Positions 13,695-18,103 of a DNA stretch of 18,103 bases are shown one piece after another. Position numbers and translations under genes: made by a program. The notes under the pieces were generated by a model. That model ran no database searches. It was not told where the DNA came from and was given only the letters and a program-made list of their open reading frames with translations. Position 1 is the stretch's first letter. Every line of letters begins with the position of its first letter. This stretch comes from JBBSMX01 sp038232935 (GTDB lineage: Bacteria > Bacteroidota > Rhodothermia > Rhodothermales > JANQRZ01): assembly GCA_038232935.1 (NCBI GenBank), contig JBBSMX010000086.1:1-18103 (forward strand), read 5' to 3'.

Positions 13695-16279
13695 CCCCCA
13701 CCGACCGCTACGCCCGCGTCACCACGCTCTTCTCGGATGCGCTCGAACGGGCTCCTGAAGAGCGCACCACGTGGCTCGCCGACGCCTGTGACGACCCTGA
13801 TATCCGGCACGAGGTTGAGGCGATGCTGGCGCATCAGATGGCCGAGGCGCCGGGGCCACTCGACCAGCCCGTGTTCGCGCGGCCCGACAGTGCCAACAAT
13901 GAAGCCGACACTGAGGCGAATCCGCTCCTCGGCCAGCGCGTCGGCGTGTGGCACGTGACGGGCCTGCTAGGGCGCGGCGGCATGGGCACCGTCTACCGTG
14001 CCGAGCGCGCCGACGACACGTTCACGCAGCACGCCGCGCTCAAGCTCGTCCACCCTGGCTTCGCCCCTGATTTCCGGCTGCGCTTCCTCCGCGAGCGGGC
14101 CCTGCTCGCTGGGCTCGACCACCCCGGCATCGCCCGCCTCCTCGACGGCGGCGTCGCCGCCGACGGCGCGCCCTTCCTCGCGATGGAGCTCGTCGACGGG
14201 GAGCCGATCACGGCCTACGCCGAGGCGCACGGACTCGACCTTCGCGAGCGGCTCGGACTCTTTCTTCAGGTCTGCGACGCCGTCGCGCACGCGCACCTCC
14301 ACCTCATCGTCCACCGCGATCTCAAGCCCCCGCACATCCTTGTGGAAAACACCGAGGGCGGGCCGCGCGTGAAGCTCCTCGACTTCGGCATCGCCAAGCT
14401 GCTCTCGGAGGAGGACGACGGGCTCACGCGGACGGGCTCCTCGGGGCCGCTCACCCCGTCGTACGCCTCGCCCGAGCAATTCCTCGGCCTGCCCATCACA
14501 ACCGCCACCGATGTCTACGCGCTCGGCCTCGTGCTCTACGAACTCCTCACCGGGGTGCGTCCCTATTCCGTGGACGGGCTCGGTGCTTCGCAGGCCGAGC
14601 GGGTGATCTGCGACACGATCCCGACTCCACTCTCGGCGTCGGCCCCGCCCGAAGTCGCCCGCGCGCTTCGCGGCGATCTCGATACGATGGTCGGCAAGGC
14701 GCTCGCCAAGGAGCCGGCCCGACGCTACCCGACGGCAGCCGACCTCGCCGCTGATCTCCGGCGCTACCTCGGCGGGCTACCGGTCGAGGCGCGCCCGGCG
14801 ACCCTGCGCTACCGCGCGAGCCGTTTCCTGCGACGGCACCGCATCGCCTCAGTCTCCGCCGCGCTCGTGGTCGCTGCGCTCATCGCCGGGGCCGGGGTCG
14901 CCCTCTGGCAGGCGCAGGCAGCGCGTGCCGAAGCAGCCAAAGCGGTCGCCATGAACGACTTCCTCGTCGGCCTCCTCGCCTCGGCCGACCCGACGGTCCA
15001 GGGCCGCGACGTGCGCGTGGCGAGCCTGCTGGACCAGGCCGCCGCCGACCTCGACTCCGTCTTCGCCGGCCAGCCGGACGTCGCGGCGACGATGCACACG
15101 ACGCTCGGCGAGACCTACTACCAGCTCGGGCTCTACACCGAGGCGGAGGCCCAGCACGTCCGCGCCCTTGCCCTCCGCGAGCGGCTCTACGGCCCGCGTC
15201 ATCCCGACGTCGTGCGCGCACAGGATAACCTCGGCTTCCTCTGGGTGCAGCAGGACCGTCTCGCGCCCGCCGACTCGATCCTCGCGCTCGCCCTCGCCTC
15301 CGCCCGCACGTTCCGCGACGAGGACGACCTCCTCGCCTCCATTCTGTCCAGCCTCGGCACGGTCCGCTGGTGGCAGGGCGATGCGCAGGCTGCGCTCGAC
15401 CTCCACCAGCAGGCCGTCGCGGCGTACGAGAGCGTCGACGAGCCCGACGAGATCGAGATCGCCGCCGGGATGGGCAACGTGGCCGACGTGCTGCACGACC
15501 TCGGGCGGGACGACGAGGCCGTCGCCACCATGGAGCGCGTCCTCTCCACCTATCGCAGGGCGTACGCACCGACCAACGCCCGCATCGCGATGGCGCTCCG
15601 CGACCTCAGCAGCGGCTACTACGGCCTCCGCCGCTACGACGACGCGGTCCACGCCAATGAGGAGGCCCTCGCGCTCTTCCGCCGGACCGTCGACCCGGAC
15701 AGCCCAGACCTCGCCAACACGCTGAGCAACCACGGGCCGGTGCTCATCAAAGTCGGCCGCTACGCCGAGGCCGAGGCCGCCGAGCGCGAGGCCATGGGCA
15801 TCTACGAGCGGACAGTCGGGACCGAGCACCAGGGCTACGCCGCCGCACTCCTCAAGGCATCGCAGGCGCAGGAGCTCCAGGGACAGATCGCCGAGGCCGA
15901 GGCTGGGATGCGACGTGCGATTGCGATTTTTCGCGCGACCGGCCCCGAGGACCACCCGGCGATGGGCCACAGCCAGCTCGCGCTCGGTAAGCTGCTCGCG
16001 GCGCAGGGGCGCGACACCGAGGCAGAGCCCATTCTGCGCCGGGCCTTTGCAATCCGCTCCTCCGAGCTCGCGCCCGACCACCCCGACCGGGCCGACATCG
16101 CCAGCCGCCTCGGCGAGGTGCTCGGTCGGCTCGGGGAACGGGCCGAGGCCGAGTCGCTCCTCGTCGCCGGAGACAACGTGCTCCGCCGGACTCCCGGCGA
16201 CGAGCGGGCACCCGAGGCCGCTGCCCGGCTCGCCGCCTTTCGCGGGACTCAGGCAACGAAGCCGGGCGCGTCCGACTGA
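13691..16279 (+). CDS. Transmembrane Ser/Thr protein kinase with C-terminal TPR sensor domain
   Basis: The 862-residue protein has a short helical N-terminal region (1-80), a Hanks-type kinase domain (about 84-360), one membrane helix (about 386-406) and nine roughly 42-residue TPRs (about 465-850). By topology the TPRs are probably periplasmic and the kinase cytoplasmic. Kinase motifs: Gly loop GRGGMG (94-99), Lys118, helix-C Glu135, HRD (208-210), Lys212, DFG (231-233), and SPE (260-262) at the end of the Thr/Ser-rich activation loop TRTGSSGPLTPSY. The catalytic-loop Asn is His215 (HRDLKPPH instead of HRDLKPxN), which may lower or alter Mg-dependent activity. It is translationally coupled to the upstream sigma factor, its most likely substrate. 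The TPRs probably sense a protein or envelope state. The ATG at 13691 fits the overlap and an N-terminus common in this kinase group. Confidence 0.93.
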   Translation: MTPTDRYARVTTLFSDALERAPEERTTWLADACDDPDIRHEVEAMLAHQMAEAPGPLDQPVFARPDSANNEADTEANPLLGQRVGVWHVTGLLGRGGMGTVYRAERADDTFTQHAALKLVHPGFAPDFRLRFLRERALLAGLDHPGIARLLDGGVAADGAPFLAMELVDGEPITAYAEAHGLDLRERLGLFLQVCDAVAHAHLHLIVHRDLKPPHILVENTEGGPRVKLLDFGIAKLLSEEDDGLTRTGSSGPLTPSYASPEQFLGLPITTATDVYALGLVLYELLTGVRPYSVDGLGASQAERVICDTIPTPLSASAPPEVARALRGDLDTMVGKALAKEPARRYPTAADLAADLRRYLGGLPVEARPATLRYRASRFLRRHRIASVSAALVVAALIAGAGVALWQAQAARAEAAKAVAMNDFLVGLLASADPTVQGRDVRVASLLDQAAADLDSVFAGQPDVAATMHTTLGETYYQLGLYTEAEAQHVRALALRERLYGPRHPDVVRAQDNLGFLWVQQDRLAPADSILALALASARTFRDEDDLLASILSSLGTVRWWQGDAQAALDLHQQAVAAYESVDEPDEIEIAAGMGNVADVLHDLGRDDEAVATMERVLSTYRRAYAPTNARIAMALRDLSSGYYGLRRYDDAVHANEEALALFRRTVDPDSPDLANTLSNHGPVLIKVGRYAEAEAAEREAMGIYERTVGTEHQGYAAALLKASQAQELQGQIAEAEAGMRRAIAIFRATGPEDHPAMGHSQLALGKLLAAQGRDTEAEPILRRAFAIRSSELAPDHPDRADIASRLGEVLGRLGERAEAESLLVAGDNVLRRTPGDERAPEAAARLAAFRGTQATKPGASD

Positions 16280-16433
16280 GTGTAGCCCGCACGCACCGTT
16301 CGCGTGAAGGCCCTGCTTGTCCAGTGACGGGTCGGCGGAACTCTGCCCGCCTGAGTTCTATCAATAGCTCTCCCTTCTGCTGCCCCCCTCTGTGTGGCAG
16401 CGCTCTCTTCTGTTTGCACATCCCCTCTCTCCC

Positions 16434-17306
16434 ATGAAACGACTCGAAGGAAAAGCCGCCATCGTCACCGGTGCCGGCGCTGGCATCGGCGAGGCCATCG
16501 CCCACAAGTTCGCGCTCGAAGGCGCGAGCGTCCTCCTCAACGGCCTCCCGCACGACCCGCTCGATCAAGTCGCTGACGACATCCGCGAGCAATATCCCGA
16601 CGTCGAGGTCGCCGTGTTCGAGGGCGATGTCAGCGATCAGAAAACGGCCGAGGCATGCGTCAAAGCCGCCGTGGACGCCTTCGGCAAGCTCGACGTGCTC
16701 GTCAACAATGCGGGCGTGCTGCCGAAGCTGGCCGAGCTGCAGGAGTACCCCATCGAGGACTTCGAAAAGCTGATCCACAACAACATCTACACGGCGTTCC
16801 ACATGACGCGCGCCGCGCTTCCCGAACTGCAGAAGACGCGCGGCAACATCGTCTCCGCCGGGTCCGAGGCAGGCTGGAACGGCTCGCCGCAGTTCGCCCC
16901 GTACGGCCCGACGAAGGCGTACATCCACGCGCTCATGAAGGGCGTCGCGGGCGAGCAGGGGAAGTACGGCATCCGCGCCAACTGCGTCTGTCCCGGCCCC
17001 ATCGACACGAGCTGGACGCACAAAGAAAGCGGCCCGATGGACAAGGACGCCGAGAAGACCATCGTGATGTCGACGGCCTTCGGGCGACGCGGGACGACCG
17101 AGGAGATCGCGAATGTGTACGCGTTCCTCGCAAGCGATGAGGCGAGCTACGTCACCGGCGCGCTCTGGCTCGTCGACGGCGCGACGACGATCGTCCACGG
17201 GATGCCCGGCAAGGACGTGCCGAAGGCGATCCGCAAGGAGCCCGAGGGCGTGCTGAAGCTCCGCTTCCAGCGCGCTTCCGACCCGGCCGACGCGCCGGCC
17301 TCGTGA
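16434..17306 (+). CDS. Short-chain dehydrogenase/reductase (SDR) family oxidoreductase
   Basis: The 290-residue protein is a classical SDR: cofactor loop TGAGAGIG (12-19), NNAG (91-94), catalytic Asn in HNN (115-117), Ser144, and YGPTK (Tyr157, Lys161), followed by NCVCPGPIDT (183-192). The C-terminal signature VTGALWLVDGATT (240-252) is normal. About 35 residues beyond it (255-290, with KAIRKEPEGVLKLRFQRASDP) extend past the usual end. NAD(P) preference and substrate cannot be read from the sequence. I chose the ATG at 16434 instead of 16392 because the Rossmann strand starts within nine residues of it; the leader is pyrimidine-rich with no Shine-Dalgarno. A TCTGTTTG at 16409-16416, one mismatch from TAnnTTTG, lies only 18 bases upstream. 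It is 154 bases after the kinase gene, so probably a separate transcript. Confidence 0.92.
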   Translation: MKRLEGKAAIVTGAGAGIGEAIAHKFALEGASVLLNGLPHDPLDQVADDIREQYPDVEVAVFEGDVSDQKTAEACVKAAVDAFGKLDVLVNNAGVLPKLAELQEYPIEDFEKLIHNNIYTAFHMTRAALPELQKTRGNIVSAGSEAGWNGSPQFAPYGPTKAYIHALMKGVAGEQGKYGIRANCVCPGPIDTSWTHKESGPMDKDAEKTIVMSTAFGRRGTTEEIANVYAFLASDEASYVTGALWLVDGATTIVHGMPGKDVPKAIRKEPEGVLKLRFQRASDPADAPAS

Positions 17307-17307
17307 C

Positions 17308-17339
17308 GGGCCGGCTCGGTCCGTCGATCCGGGCCGCCC
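17308..17339. terminator. Hairpin between convergent SDR and glycosyltransferase genes
   Basis: CGGCTCGG (17312-17319) pairs with CCGGGCCG (17329-17336) as an 8-base stem with one possible G-U pair and a 9-base loop. Flanking GGG (17308-17310) and CCC (17337-17339) could extend it past a one-base bulge. It begins 2 bases after the SDR stop, in an 81-base convergent gap. There is no T-tract, so intrinsic termination is uncertain. Confidence 0.3.
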
Positions 17340-17387
17340 CTGCCGCTTGGTTACAGTCTGACGCCTGCCGCACGCGTATCCAGAGGC

Positions 17388-18103
17388 TTAGCTGTGGGCA
17401 GGGCCTGCCGGAAGCGCGGCGAGCGTTTCGGCCAAGTGCCCGGCAATCGCGCGCCAGTCGTACCGCGCAACGGCAGCTTGCCGGAGGTCGGCGGCGTAGC
17501 GACCCGGCTCGGCGAGGGCATCGGCCACCCGCTCCACGAGGTCGGCGACGGCGTGCTCCGGGTCGTGCCGAATCGTGAGGAGGGCGCGGGCTTCGGGCGG
17601 GAGGGCTTCGCCGAGAATGCGGAGGCTGTCGCCCATCCCGCCGTAGTCGGTGCCGACGGGGAGCGTGCCGGACGCCGCCGCTTCAGGAATCACGAGCGGC
17701 GACGCCTCACGGACGACGGAGGGGAAGACACCCACGTCGGCGACGGCGTAGAGCTTGCCGAGTGGCGCGTGATCGAGGAAACCGGTGAAGACGACGTGCT
17801 CGGGCCGGAGGTGCTGTTCCGCCCGGTCGAAGTAATCTTCGAGCCGACCCTCCGCTTCCAGCCGGTCGAAGTAGGGCGCGGCGAGGGGGAAGGGTTCCGG
17901 ATCGGCCTCGCCCGAGAGCGCAGTGCCCAACTCGGCGATCCGCCGTGCGAGCCGCCGGTAGCCCTGCGACGCGGCCCACACAAACGCCTCCATCGCCTCG
18001 CGCAGTCCGCCCGTGCCCGCCACAACGAGCCGTGCGTTGGGCCGCCGAGCGAGGATTTCAGGGAAAGCGACGACGGCAGCGGGAAACCCTTTCTCCGCGA
18101 TGA
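17388..18103 (-). CDS. GT4-family glycosyltransferase, C-terminal part (5' end outside window)
   Basis: The frame is open from the window edge (codon 18101-18099) to the TAA at 17390-17388, giving 237 visible residues. No start is assigned: the GTG at 18023 is internal, because conserved family sequence precedes it (EKGFPAAVVAFPEILARRP, then ARLVVAGTG). This is the C-terminal nucleotide-sugar-binding half of a GT-B fold enzyme. It carries the ADVGVFPS strand, then the E-x7-E motif in REASPLVIPEAAASG and the VGTDYGGMGD loop. About 55-60 residues more than usual separate the LVVAGTG strand from VVFTGFLDH, so this member has an insertion. Donor and acceptor sugars are unknown; such enzymes act in polysaccharide, glycolipid or storage-glycan synthesis. 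It is convergent with the SDR gene. Confidence 0.88.
   Translation of the reverse strand, partial: IAEKGFPAAVVAFPEILARRPNARLVVAGTGGLREAMEAFVWAASQGYRRLARRIAELGTALSGEADPEPFPLAAPYFDRLEAEGRLEDYFDRAEQHLRPEHVVFTGFLDHAPLGKLYAVADVGVFPSVVREASPLVIPEAAASGTLPVGTDYGGMGDSLRILGEALPPEARALLTIRHDPEHAVADLVERVADALAEPGRYAADLRQAAVARYDWRAIAGHLAETLAALPAGPAHS

Noticed and set aside
16320..16362. GGCGG/CCGCC and AACTC/GAGTT stems after the kinase gene, considered as a terminator
   Set aside because: They are competing 5-base stems with 8-9 base loops and no T-tract, too weak to call.
14849..17198. Long minus-strand frames opposite the kinase and SDR genes
   Set aside because: They cover unmistakable kinase, TPR and SDR motifs on the other strand, cross the 16280-16433 gap without any gene-like start, and show no domain.

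Overview
The window is a G+C-rich stretch that looks chromosomal, from a Rhodothermota-type member of the Bacteroidetes-Chlorobi-Rhodothermota group (my best guess is Rhodothermales, e.g. a relative of Rubricoccus, Rubrivirga or Salinibacter). Four lines of evidence point there. Three complete or near-complete C-termini carry the type IX secretion (T9SS) type A sorting domain (YPNPA-type motif, VYDxLGRE, then GxYxxRL). Two minus-strand genes have Bacteroidota-style TAnnTTTG promoter elements. Almost every gene lacks a Shine-Dalgarno sequence. UvrA lacks the first cysteine pair of its N-terminal zinc module, a form I recall from Bacteroidota. Taxonomy is inference only.

Layout. (1) 1-4595 is an envelope and secreted-protein region. 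It holds three paralogous secreted PQQ-dependent sugar dehydrogenase-like proteins on the minus strand (the first cut by the window edge), two of them with visible T9SS sorting domains. Interleaved are a DUF1684 lipoprotein (+) and a small Arg-rich lipoprotein (-) with two LNRRQ motifs. (2) 4724-8425 is a minus-strand uvrA followed by a Uma2-family nuclease-fold gene. After the uma2 stop, in the same frame, is an acidic open tail that closely resembles the C-terminus of UvrA. (3) 8554-12951 is a 1465-residue multidomain secreted protein with a T9SS sorting domain. (4) Divergent from it, 13131-16279 is a two-gene operon with a 4-base overlap: an ECF sigma factor and a transmembrane Ser/Thr kinase with nine TPRs. 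(5) 16434-17306 is a short-chain dehydrogenase/reductase, convergent with a GT4 glycosyltransferase (17388 to the window end, 5' truncated).

How the genes may work together. The most distinctive unit is the sigma factor/kinase pair. The acidic residues that normally fill ECF region 2.2 are replaced by a Thr-Thr-containing segment, the arrangement known from sigma factors activated by phosphorylation from a linked kinase. The large divergent T9SS protein is a natural candidate target, but nothing in the sequence proves that. The kinase also carries His in place of the catalytic-loop Asn. No tRNA, rRNA, CRISPR array, insertion sequence or integrase was seen, and no stretch over 300 bases lacks a gene.
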